Source: an uncultured Bacteroidales bacterium (GTDB lineage Bacteria > Bacteroidota > Bacteroidia > Bacteroidales > P3). Taken from it: 6,372 nt of DNA. The notes under the pieces are model-generated. The model did not search any database. It saw only the letters and a program-made list of their open reading frames with translations, and was not told the origin of the DNA. The stretch's first letter is position 1; every line of letters starts with the position of its first letter. Location: assembly GCA_905236405.1 (NCBI GenBank), contig CAJOQB010000192.1, forward strand, positions 1 to 6,372, in the 5' to 3' direction. A program made the position numbers and the translations under genes. Of the stretch, positions 1 to 6,313 are shown in pieces.

Positions 1-1
1 C

Positions 2-925
2 CTCTACGAATACGACCAAAACAACCTGTTAGTCAAGAAGACCATCAAGGGTTCGTCGGTCAACGACGTGCTGACCTATGTCAACAACGAGGAGGGCGAC
101 TGTGTGCAGCTGACGGTGGAACATCCCTACGGCAACGAGGTCTACACCTATGAATACCAATACGACGAGTACGGCAACTGGACGATGCGTCTGCAGTTCA
201 AGAACGGCGCTTTCGACTGTGCCGCTCTCCGTACCCTCTCCTACCACAAAAAGGGCGCCACCACTGCCGACGAGATTGCCCTGACCGACGAGGCCAAGGC
301 TGCCAAGAAGGCCAAGATGGACATCGAAAACGAGGCCAACAAGGCTGCCGCCGAAGCCGAGAAGGAGGCGCTGAAGATCCAGCGTGAGCAGGAACGTGCC
401 GCTGCTAAGGCCGAGAAGGCCGCCGCCCGCGAGGCTGCCGCTGCCGAGAAGGCTGCCAAGAAACAGGCCGCCCAAGAGGCTGCTGCCGCTGAGAAAGCCG
501 CCAAGAAGGCCGCTGCCGCCGAACCCAAGGAGAAGAAGGTGAAGGAGCCCAAGGCCAAGAAGGACGAGTCGCAGGCCAAACAGCCCAAGGCCAAAAAGGA
601 GAAGAAGGTGAAAGAGCCCAAGGCTGTGAAAGCCAAAGAACCCAAGGCCAACAAGAAGGCCAAACGGCAAGAGGAGGAGATGGTGATCCGTCACCAAGGC
701 GAGGTGCAGACCCTCGGCGGTGACGAGAAGAGCGCCAAGGCTGCCGAACGCGAGATGAAGCGTCGCGCTGCTGCCGCCGAGAAGGCTCGCGAGAAAGAAT
801 ACAAGCAGCAGATAAAAGCCCGCAAGGCTGCCGAGAAAGAGGCCGAGAAGGCACTGAGGAAAGCCGAGAAGGCTGCCGAGAAGGCTGCCGAGAAGGAGGC
901 CAAGAAGGCTGCCAACGGCAAATAG
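2..925 (+). CDS. YD-motif protein with a long Ala/Lys/Glu-rich tail (5'-truncated)
   Basis: The reading frame is open from base 2 to the TAG at 923-925 (307 residues), so the true start lies left of the window and a signal peptide cannot be judged. Residues 1-85 contain aromatic-rich motifs of the YD type: YEYDQNNLL at 2-10 and YEYQYDEYGNW at 50-60. These resemble the beta-strand repeats of RHS/YD proteins and many uncharacterised Bacteroidales exported proteins. From about residue 96 the composition changes sharply. There is an Ala/Glu/Lys stretch (about 96-173), a Pro/Lys-rich stretch with PKAKK and KEPKA motifs (174-222), a short normal-complexity island MVIRHQGEVQTLGGD (227-241), and a second Ala/Glu/Lys stretch to the end (242-307). 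The Ala/Glu/Lys parts should form long charged helices or coiled coil, as in TolA-like stalks, and the Lys/Pro part recalls histone H1-like tails. The function is unknown. Envelope or nucleic-acid contact is only inference. Confidence 0.8.
   Translation, partial: LYEYDQNNLLVKKTIKGSSVNDVLTYVNNEEGDCVQLTVEHPYGNEVYTYEYQYDEYGNWTMRLQFKNGAFDCAALRTLSYHKKGATTADEIALTDEAKAAKKAKMDIENEANKAAAEAEKEALKIQREQERAAAKAEKAAAREAAAAEKAAKKQAAQEAAAAEKAAKKAAAAEPKEKKVKEPKAKKDESQAKQPKAKKEKKVKEPKAVKAKEPKANKKAKRQEEEMVIRHQGEVQTLGGDEKSAKAAEREMKRRAAAAEKAREKEYKQQIKARKAAEKEAEKALRKAEKAAEKAAEKEAKKAANGK
284..922 (+). repeat. Low-complexity coding repeats (Ala/Lys/Glu tail)
   Basis: This stretch is built from variants of short units such as gctgccgagaag, which encode A-E-K-A type heptad-like helix repeats. 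The clearest longer repeat is a 26-base segment at 530-555 that recurs at 599-624 with one change, an offset of 69 bases (23 codons). It encodes EKKVKEPKA twice. The unit near 865-905 (K/A-A-E-K) is repeated tandemly at the end of the gene. The repeats keep the reading frame and match the protein-level pattern, so they look like coding expansion and not an independent element. Confidence 0.75.
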
Positions 926-966
926 TTCACCGGAAAAACGACAATCAATAAATAATCCATCAAACA

Positions 967-3018
967 ATGAAAAAAACGCTTTTGACAGTTATGACTTTGA
1001 GTCTTTTTGCAGCCATCGGCTGCAAGGGCGGTGACAAAGCGGTCGAGCTGACCTCGGGCATCCAGCTGAGCAACCTCGACACCACTGCCAACCCTGTCGA
1101 TGACTTCTACCAGTACGCCTGCGGCGGCTGGGTGAAGAACAACCCGCTCGATGACGAACACAGCCGCTACGGCGCTTTCGACATCTTGGCCGACACCAAC
1201 CGCGAGCAGATGAGAACCCTCATCGACGAGATTGCCAACAACCCACAGGAAGAGGGCACCATCGCCTACAAGATTGCCACCCTCTACAAGGTCGGTATGG
1301 ACAGCGCCCGTCTGCAACAGCAGGCTGCCGAGCCTATCCAGGCGCTCCTCACCGAAATCAACGGCCTCAGCACCCGCGAGGAGCTGACCAAGGAACTGAT
1401 TGCCCTCCATCGTCAGGGCGTCAACCCCTTCTTCGGTCTCTTCCCCGAAGCCGACCCCGACAACAGCAAGATGCAGATTGGCTGGGTCTACCAGACCGGC
1501 ATCGGCATGGGCGAACGCGACTACTACCTCAAAGCTCAGAACAAACACCTTCAGACGGCTTACATGGAGCTGATGACCAAGGAATTCGCTATGTCGGGCT
1601 ATGACAAGCTGGCTTCGCTCTCGCCCGACGTGCTGGCCAAGATGGTCTACAACCTCGAGACCCGTCTGGCCAAGGCTCAGTACGACAACCTCACCAACCG
1701 CGACCCCTTCAAGACGCTGCACAAGATGAATGTGGCCGACGCTGAGAAACTGGCTCCCGCCATCGGCTTCAAGGCTTACTTCGAGGGCATGGGCGTCAAA
1801 GAGATGGACACCTTCAACATGGCTCAGCCTGAGTTCATCGCCGAGGTCTCCAAAATCCTCGCCAAGGAGAACATCGAGACTATTAAGGCTTACTATGCAT
1901 GGAACGTCATCAACGAGGCTGCCGCTTACCTGAGCGACGACTTCGTCAACGCCAATTTCGACTTCTATGGCCGCACCATGAGCGGTATGCAGCAGAACCG
2001 TCCTCGTTGGAAACGTGTCACCAGCACCCTCAACGGCGCCATGAGCGAGGCACTCGGCAAGATGTATGTCGAGAAATACTTCCCCGCCGAGGCCAAGGAG
2101 CGCATGGTCACCCTCGTCGACAACCTCAAGGATGCTTTCAAACAACGCATCAACGACGCTGCTTGGATGAACCAAGCCACCAAGGAGAAAGCCATCGAGA
2201 AACTCGACGCTGTGTTGGTCAAAGTGGGCTATCCCGACAAATGGAGAGACTACAGCAAGCTCGAAATCAAAGACGACAGCTATTTCGCCAACATCCTCCG
2301 CAGCAACCGCTTCGATGTCGACTACATGTTGAACAAAATCAACAAACCCACCGACCGCGACGAATGGGGCATGCCTCCCCAGATGGTCAACGCCTACTAC
2401 AACCCCACCACCAACGAAATCTGCTTCCCCGCTGCCATCCTGCAGCCTCCCTTCTTCGACATGAATGCCGACGATGCTGCCAACTATGGCGCCATCGGTG
2501 TGGTCATCGGTCATGAGATGAGCCACGGCTTCGACGACCAAGGCCGCCAATATGACAAGGACGGCAACCTGAGAGACTGGTGGCAACCCGAAGATGCCGA
2601 GAACTTCAAGGCTAACGCCAAGAAGCTGGCCGAATACTTCAGCACCATCCAAGTGCTCGACAATCCTCTGACCATGGCCAACGGCGAGTTGACCTTAGGC
2701 GAGAACATCGCCGACAACGGCGGCCTCCACATCTCCTATCTGGCTATGCAGAACGCCAAGGCCAAGAAGCAGGTGTGCGGCGAGTCGATGGACGGCTTCA
2801 CTCCCGAACAACGTTTCTTCCTGGCTTATGCCGCTGTGTGGGCTAACAACATCCGCAACGAGGAGATTGTCCGCCTCACCAACGAGGATGTACACAGCCT
2901 CGGCAAATGGCGTGTCAACGGCACGCTGAAGCATGTCACCGAGTTCGTCGACGCTTTCGGTGTCAAGGAAGGCGACGGCATGTGGATCGATCCCGAGCAG
3001 CGTGTGACGCTCTGGTAA
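967..3018 (+). CDS. pepO: M13-family zinc endopeptidase lipoprotein (neprilysin/PepO-like)
   Basis: A complete 683-residue protein, a normal length for bacterial M13 endopeptidases, which cleave oligopeptides of limited size inside a closed chamber. The N-terminus is a lipoprotein signal (MKK, hydrophobic stretch, AAIGC) with the lipidated Cys at residue 19. It therefore probably sits in the periplasm or outer membrane. No clear Bacteroidota surface-export signal follows the Cys. Family landmarks are all present: CGGW at 52-55, the substrate-binding NAYY at 475-478, the zinc motif HEMSH at 516-520 (ligands H516 and H520, catalytic E517), GENIAD with third ligand E579 and D583, and H643 and R649 with the six-residue spacing of neprilysin H711/R717. 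The C-terminus ends in Trp, as in the family. The ATG at 967 is chosen because it gives the signal peptide directly. It has an A-rich leader and no obvious Shine-Dalgarno. The gene starts 41 bases after the upstream gene and may be cotranscribed with it. The symbol is by family resemblance. Confidence 0.95.
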   Translation: MKKTLLTVMTLSLFAAIGCKGGDKAVELTSGIQLSNLDTTANPVDDFYQYACGGWVKNNPLDDEHSRYGAFDILADTNREQMRTLIDEIANNPQEEGTIAYKIATLYKVGMDSARLQQQAAEPIQALLTEINGLSTREELTKELIALHRQGVNPFFGLFPEADPDNSKMQIGWVYQTGIGMGERDYYLKAQNKHLQTAYMELMTKEFAMSGYDKLASLSPDVLAKMVYNLETRLAKAQYDNLTNRDPFKTLHKMNVADAEKLAPAIGFKAYFEGMGVKEMDTFNMAQPEFIAEVSKILAKENIETIKAYYAWNVINEAAAYLSDDFVNANFDFYGRTMSGMQQNRPRWKRVTSTLNGAMSEALGKMYVEKYFPAEAKERMVTLVDNLKDAFKQRINDAAWMNQATKEKAIEKLDAVLVKVGYPDKWRDYSKLEIKDDSYFANILRSNRFDVDYMLNKINKPTDRDEWGMPPQMVNAYYNPTTNEICFPAAILQPPFFDMNADDAANYGAIGVVIGHEMSHGFDDQGRQYDKDGNLRDWWQPEDAENFKANAKKLAEYFSTIQVLDNPLTMANGELTLGENIADNGGLHISYLAMQNAKAKKQVCGESMDGFTPEQRFFLAYAAVWANNIRNEEIVRLTNEDVHSLGKWRVNGTLKHVTEFVDAFGVKEGDGMWIDPEQRVTLW

Positions 3019-3047
3019 CAACACCACAGCAATCTATATCAACAAAT

Positions 3048-3079
3048 GAGCGGGGACATCCGAAAGGATGCCCCCGCTC
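3048..3079. terminator. Hairpin between convergent genes, probable bidirectional terminator
   Basis: The arms 3048-3060 (gagcggggacatc) and 3067-3079 (gatgcccccgctc) pair over 13 positions with a single A/C mismatch, around a six-base loop cgaaag. It lies 29 bases after the peptidase stop and 30 bases after the end of the convergent PAP2 gene. On the minus strand it is followed by atttgtt and on the plus strand by only ttag, so the T-tract is weak on both sides and a little better on the minus strand. Position and stem strength support a shared terminator. The rest of the 91-base gap shows nothing else. Confidence 0.7.
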
Positions 3080-3109
3080 TTAGTGTCACGACTGGATGAA
3101 ACTGGGGAT

Positions 3110-3703
3110 TTAGTTTTGTCGTCTCTCCAACCTTTCCTCCACCTTTATATATATAAGGTATACAATCAGTCCGAGGAGGATGCCCAACAGGGCGCCGCAG
3201 ATGACGTCGCCAGGATAGTGCTTGCCGAGATAGGGTCGGCTGTAGCAGACCACCGTGGCCCATCCGATGAGTGTCCATGGCAGCCAGCGGTTGTGCAACG
3301 CTCGCTTGGCCAACAAGCCGAGGAAGATGGCTACCGTCCAGCAGTTGGCGGCATGGGAGGAGACGAAGCTGAAGCTGCCGCCGCAATGGGTGCGGAACAT
3401 GTGCAGGTCGTCGATGACATGGCAGGGTCGTAGTCGTTGCACCGTCTGCTTGATGATGTGGCTCGACACTTGGTCGGCCAACAGAAAGCAAAGCCCGATG
3501 CCCAACAGCAACAGCCACCATCGTCTCGGGTTGCCTTTGAACACCATGAAGAAGAAGGCGGCGGCAACGACAAGGGCAATGCACCAGTGTTGGCTGAAGC
3601 ACCACATGACCCAGTCGGCAGGTGTGCTGTAATGGCCGTTGACCCAAATCAGCGCTTGGGTGTCCCATTCGTCGAGTGTGGTGATGATATTGAGGATATG
3701 CAT
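3110..3703 (-). CDS. PAP2-superfamily membrane phosphatase
   Basis: A 197-residue membrane protein with the three-part phosphatase signature of the PAP2 (type 2 phosphatidic acid phosphatase) family: KQTVQRLRP at 85-93, FSFVSSH at 111-117 with H117, and SRPYLGKHYPGD at 155-166 with R156, H162 and D166. Hydrophobic segments lie at about 41-55, 62-78, 121-133, 142-154 and 167-186, giving a multi-pass inner-membrane enzyme. The family removes phosphate from lipid phosphates. In bacteria common substrates are undecaprenyl diphosphate, phosphatidylglycerol phosphate and lipid A phosphates, and the sequence alone does not decide between them. The middle motif reads VSSH instead of the commoner PSGH, keeping the His. 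It starts only 6 bases after the obgE stop, so it is probably translated from the same message and is the last gene of the cluster. No strong ribosome binding site is visible. Confidence 0.9.
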   Translation of the reverse strand: MHILNIITTLDEWDTQALIWVNGHYSTPADWVMWCFSQHWCIALVVAAAFFFMVFKGNPRRWWLLLLGIGLCFLLADQVSSHIIKQTVQRLRPCHVIDDLHMFRTHCGGSFSFVSSHAANCWTVAIFLGLLAKRALHNRWLPWTLIGWATVVCYSRPYLGKHYPGDVICGALLGILLGLIVYLIYIKVEERLERRQN

Positions 3704-3709
3704 GGGTGG

Positions 3710-4714
3710 CTATTCTTCGGTGGTTTGGCTGTCGATGGCTTCGACAATCATATCCTTCAGTTGCATGATGTTCAACCCCGACACGGAACTGATCATCACC
3801 GAGGGGATGCTTCGGGGAAGGGTCTTCTTCATCTGTTTGATTAGGTCTTCGTCGAGCATGTCGCACTTGGTGACTGCCAAGATACGACGTTTGTGGAGCA
3901 GCTCGGGGTTGTATTTCTCCAACTCTTTCAGCAATATCTTGTACTCGCGTTTGATGTCCATGCACTCGCACGACACCATGAAAAGCAGGATGGAGTTGCG
4001 TTCGATATGGCGGAGGAAACGGAGTCCCAACCCTTTGCCTTCGGAGGCTCCTTCGATGATGCCGGGGATGTCGGCGATGCAGAACGAACGGTCGTCGCGG
4101 TATTTCACGATGCCCAGGTTGGGGACAAGGGTTGTGAAGGGATAGTCGGCTATCTCGGGTTTGGCTGCCGACATGACACTTAGGAAGGTCGATTTGCCTG
4201 CATTGGGGAATCCCACCAAGCCCACGTCGGCCAACACTTTCAACTCGATAATCACCCATCGCTCTTCGGCAGGCTCGCCAGGTTGGGCATAGCGGGGTGT
4301 CTGGTTGGTGGGCGACTTGAAGTGGTCGTTGCCCAATCCACCACGACCGCCATGGGCAATGATGGCCATCTCGCCATCTTGGGTGACCTCGCAGAGCTGC
4401 TCGCCTGTCTCGGCATCGCGACAGACACAACCCAACGGCACATCCAGTATCTGGTCGGCGCCGTCGTGACCTGTGCAGAGGTTCTGTCCTCCATGTTCAC
4501 CGTCTTCGGCAAAGACATGTTTGGTGTATTTCAGGTGCAACAATGTCCACCGCTGGCTGTTGCCTCGGAGGATGACATGGCCGCCGCGTCCACCGTCGCC
4601 GCCGTCGGGACCGGCTTTGGCATTGTATTTCACTCGCAACAGGTGAGCCGATCCGGCTCCGCCTTTGCCCGAACGGACAAGTATCTTTACGTAGTCTACG
4701 AAGTTGCTGTTCAT
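3710..4714 (-). CDS. obgE: Obg/CgtA GTPase, ribosome assembly factor
   Basis: A 334-residue Obg GTPase, which binds the large ribosomal subunit during late assembly and links it to nucleotide status. The glycine-rich Obg fold occupies about residues 2-157 (FVDYVKI near the start, GPDGGDGGRGGHV at 36-48). The G domain follows: G1 GFPNAGKST at 168-176, switch I TTLVPNLG at 194-201, G3 DIPG at 215-218, G4 TKCD at 282-285 and G5 SSVSG at 309-313. There is no C-terminal OCT domain, which many Bacteroidota Obg proteins also lack. I place the start at the ATG at 4714 (MNSNFVDYVKI). The longer frame from the GTG at 4750 would add 12 residues that are encoded by a terminator-like hairpin and do not belong to the family. 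The gene lies between adk and a PAP2 phosphatase gene on the same strand. Confidence 0.95.
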   Translation of the reverse strand: MNSNFVDYVKILVRSGKGGAGSAHLLRVKYNAKAGPDGGDGGRGGHVILRGNSQRWTLLHLKYTKHVFAEDGEHGGQNLCTGHDGADQILDVPLGCVCRDAETGEQLCEVTQDGEMAIIAHGGRGGLGNDHFKSPTNQTPRYAQPGEPAEERWVIIELKVLADVGLVGFPNAGKSTFLSVMSAAKPEIADYPFTTLVPNLGIVKYRDDRSFCIADIPGIIEGASEGKGLGLRFLRHIERNSILLFMVSCECMDIKREYKILLKELEKYNPELLHKRRILAVTKCDMLDEDLIKQMKKTLPRSIPSVMISSVSGLNIMQLKDMIVEAIDSQTTEE

Positions 4715-4715
4715 A

Positions 4716-4757
4716 AGAGAAAAAGAAACCCCGCCCAGGATCATTCCCACGGCGGGG
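4716..4757 (-). terminator. Intrinsic terminator or attenuator between adk and obgE
   Basis: Read on the minus strand, CCCCGCC (4757-4751) pairs with GGCGGGG (4735-4729). The 15 bases between can continue the stem through wobble pairs and GGA/TCC to an ATGA loop. The hairpin is followed directly by TTTCTTTTTCTCT (4728-4716), the classic GC stem plus T-tract layout of an intrinsic terminator. It begins 23 bases after the adk stop codon and its T-tract ends one base before the obgE ATG. It therefore either ends most adk transcripts or acts as an attenuator that limits readthrough into obgE. Confidence 0.75.
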
Positions 4758-4780
4758 CACCAAAATGATATGAAAAAAAT

Positions 4781-5347
4781 CTACTTGCGTTTTTCTATCT
4801 CGGCAACGATGTTGTCGGAGATGGCTTTGATGTCGCCGAAACCGTTCACCTTGATGTGTTGGCCTTTCTTCTCATAATAGGCGGCCACAGGAAGGGTCTT
4901 GTTTTCGTACTCTTTCAGTCGGTTCTTGATAGTCTCCTCGTTGTCGTCGCTGCGACCCGAGATCTTGGCTCGCTCCAACATGCGGCGGATGAGCTCTTCG
5001 CGAGGGACGTCGAGGCTAATCATACAGGTCAGCTTGCGTCCATGTTTCTCGAGCAGTTGGTCGAGGACTTCGGCTTGGGCCACGTTGCGGGGGAAACCGT
5101 CGAAGAGGATGCCTTGGGTGTCGTTGGCGATGGCTTTGTCAATCATCTCGACCACGATGTCGTCGCTTACCAGACTGCCTGAATCCATGATGCTCTTGAT
5201 GCGTTTGCCCAGTTCGGTCTGGTCGGCAATCTCTTTGCGAAGCAGGTCGCCTGTCGAGATGTGGTTCAAGTGGTATCTCTCCACCAAATAATCCGATTGT
5301 GTGCCTTTGCCTGCGCCTGGAGCGCCAAAAAGAATGATGTTCAACAT
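4781..5347 (-). CDS. adk: Adenylate kinase (short form)
   Basis: A complete 188-residue cytoplasmic adenylate kinase, which converts ATP plus AMP to two ADP and sets the adenylate energy balance. The P-loop GAPGAGKGTQ is at 8-17, the AMP-binding STGDLLR at 31-37, and the CMP/AMP-site motif FDGFPRN at 82-88. The lid region around 121-135 is short (ERAKISGRSDD) and has no four-cysteine zinc site. This makes it the short-lid type, agreeing with the length of about 190 residues, compared with about 215 for long-lid enzymes. R126, R132 and R143 are candidates for the lid arginines that hold phosphates. The ATG at 5345-5347 begins the conserved MLNIILFGAPG. It lies 12 bases after the stop of the upstream FKBP gene, so the two are probably cotranscribed. 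A terminator-like hairpin follows the gene. Confidence 0.96.
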   Translation of the reverse strand: MLNIILFGAPGAGKGTQSDYLVERYHLNHISTGDLLRKEIADQTELGKRIKSIMDSGSLVSDDIVVEMIDKAIANDTQGILFDGFPRNVAQAEVLDQLLEKHGRKLTCMISLDVPREELIRRMLERAKISGRSDDNEETIKNRLKEYENKTLPVAAYYEKKGQHIKVNGFGDIKAISDNIVAEIEKRK

Positions 5348-5359
5348 GGCTGTCTCGGA

Positions 5360-6277
5360 TTATTCAACAGAAAGGATGTCGATGTCGAAAACAAGGGTGC
5401 TGTAGGCGGGAATGTCGTTGCCCATGGCTTGCGAGCCGTATGCCATAGCGGATGGGATGACCACCGTCAACGAGGTGCCGGCAGGCTGGCCCATGACGGC
5501 TTTCTCCCAACCTTTGATAAGGGGCTGCTGTCCGACTACATAGGTCATGGGTTCGTAGGGACGACCTACCTGTACTTTGCCAGCCTCTTCAGCCACGCCC
5601 TTGATGCTGGTGTCGAACAGGCTACCGTCCAACAGACGACCCACATAGTTCATGCTCACCTTCTTGCCAGTGGCCACCTTGGGACCGTTACCTTTCTTTT
5701 TGACGATGATATAGAGACCCTCGTCGGTGGGCTGGACTTTGATGTTGTTCTTGGCCACATACTCGGATATCAGCTGGGGCTCTTGTTCACGACGCTGCTC
5801 CATCTCGGCGTTGTAGTTGGACTCCTCTTGGGCTACCTCTTTGGCACTCACGATGTCCACCACTTTGACATGGTAGTAGAGTTTCTGACGGGCACCTTCC
5901 TTGTAGTTGGGAGGCATGGAGGGGAACATGCGAGCCATCGAGTCGCAGTCGACAGCGAAGGTGGCTTCGTCGCCATTGTGCATCATGAGCAGACCTTCGT
6001 TGATGTCGCCGTTGAACATGCTCTGTCCAACACGGATGACACGTTGGGGTTCGCCGCTGTTGCTAAACAGGGTGTCGCCTTCGAACCACATGGTGACTTC
6101 GCCGACAATAGCATCGCCCTGCTGTATCTGCTGGGCACTCTTGTCTTGTTTCTCAAATTTGTAGTGCAGACCGCTCTTCGTTTTCTTGAAGCCGTCGATT
6201 TCGGACTTGGGACCGCACGAAGCAACCGCCAGGGCTGCAATGGTCAGCAGGGTGACCGTCTTTATTGCTTTTTTCAT
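5360..6277 (-). CDS. Two-domain FKBP-type peptidyl-prolyl isomerase lipoprotein
   Basis: A complete 305-residue protein starting with a lipoprotein signal (MKKAIKTVTLL, then LAVASC) with the lipidated Cys at residue 21. It therefore acts as a folding catalyst or chaperone in the periplasm or at the outer membrane. The C-terminal half (about 187-305) is a full FKBP domain with the active-site residues expected from FKBP12: Y211, F221-D222, L253-I254, W257, Y280 in AYG, I289-P290 and F297. The N-terminal half (about 31-145) follows the same outline (SGLHYKF, QGDAIVGEV, GDTLF, EGLLMMHNGDEA, LYYHVKVVDI) but lacks the catalytic Asp, Trp and AYG residues. It looks like a degenerate FKBP domain that may bind clients. 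A charged helix at about 147-175 joins the two. The gene is 36 bases after the end of another FKBP gene and 12 bases before adk. Confidence 0.93.
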   Translation of the reverse strand: MKKAIKTVTLLTIAALAVASCGPKSEIDGFKKTKSGLHYKFEKQDKSAQQIQQGDAIVGEVTMWFEGDTLFSNSGEPQRVIRVGQSMFNGDINEGLLMMHNGDEATFAVDCDSMARMFPSMPPNYKEGARQKLYYHVKVVDIVSAKEVAQEESNYNAEMEQRREQEPQLISEYVAKNNIKVQPTDEGLYIIVKKKGNGPKVATGKKVSMNYVGRLLDGSLFDTSIKGVAEEAGKVQVGRPYEPMTYVVGQQPLIKGWEKAVMGQPAGTSLTVVIPSAMAYGSQAMGNDIPAYSTLVFDIDILSVE

Positions 6278-6313
6278 TGTGATGAATAATTGTTGTTTGA
6301 TTGTTATTATTGT
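6278..6313 (-). other. A/T-rich spacer between tandem FKBP genes
   Basis: These 36 bases between the two FKBP genes are very A/T-rich, reading on the minus strand as aacaataataacaatcaaa and onward to the ATG. No Shine-Dalgarno and no Bacteroidota -7 box (TAnnTTTG) is visible, so the downstream gene is probably read from an upstream promoter. AATAAT and ATTATT could form a weak six-pair stem, too weak to call a terminator. A-rich leaders of this kind are normal for start regions in this phylum. Confidence 0.5.

Noticed and set aside
68..925. GTG at 68 as the start of the first gene
   Set aside because: The frame is open without interruption to the window edge, and the upstream codons already encode a YD-type motif (YEYDQNNLL). 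The gene therefore continues beyond the window.
926..966. Promoter for the M13 peptidase gene in the 41-base gap
   Set aside because: The gap is A-rich, but I see no TTTG or TAnnTTTG element. Cotranscription or an upstream promoter is equally likely.
29..967. 312-codon minus-strand frame rich in Leu and Gly
   Set aside because: It is the reverse complement of the Ala/Lys/Glu repeats: gcc and aag codons read as ggc and ctt. Its apparent repeat pattern is a by-product.
691..2652. 653-codon open frame on the minus strand, antisense to the peptidase gene
   Set aside because: The plus-strand frame has full M13 motifs. The antisense frame is hydrophobic and Val/Leu/Gly-rich with no recognisable domain, as expected from high-GC codon bias giving few stops opposite.
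3039..4430. 463-codon minus-strand frame across the PAP2 and obgE genes
   Set aside because: It overlaps two genes with clear motifs in another frame, and its His/Arg/Pro-rich composition is typical of a shifted frame.
4761..4768. TCATTTTG on the minus strand as a Bacteroidota -7 box (TAnnTTTG) for obgE
   Set aside because: It has one mismatch in the TA part and no TTG-type -33 box at a suitable distance. Transcription from it would also start inside or next to the hairpin. Too weak to annotate.
5261..6289. 342-codon plus-strand frame opposite the FKBP and adk genes
   Set aside because: It has no domain signal and covers two well-supported minus-strand genes. It is a shadow frame.
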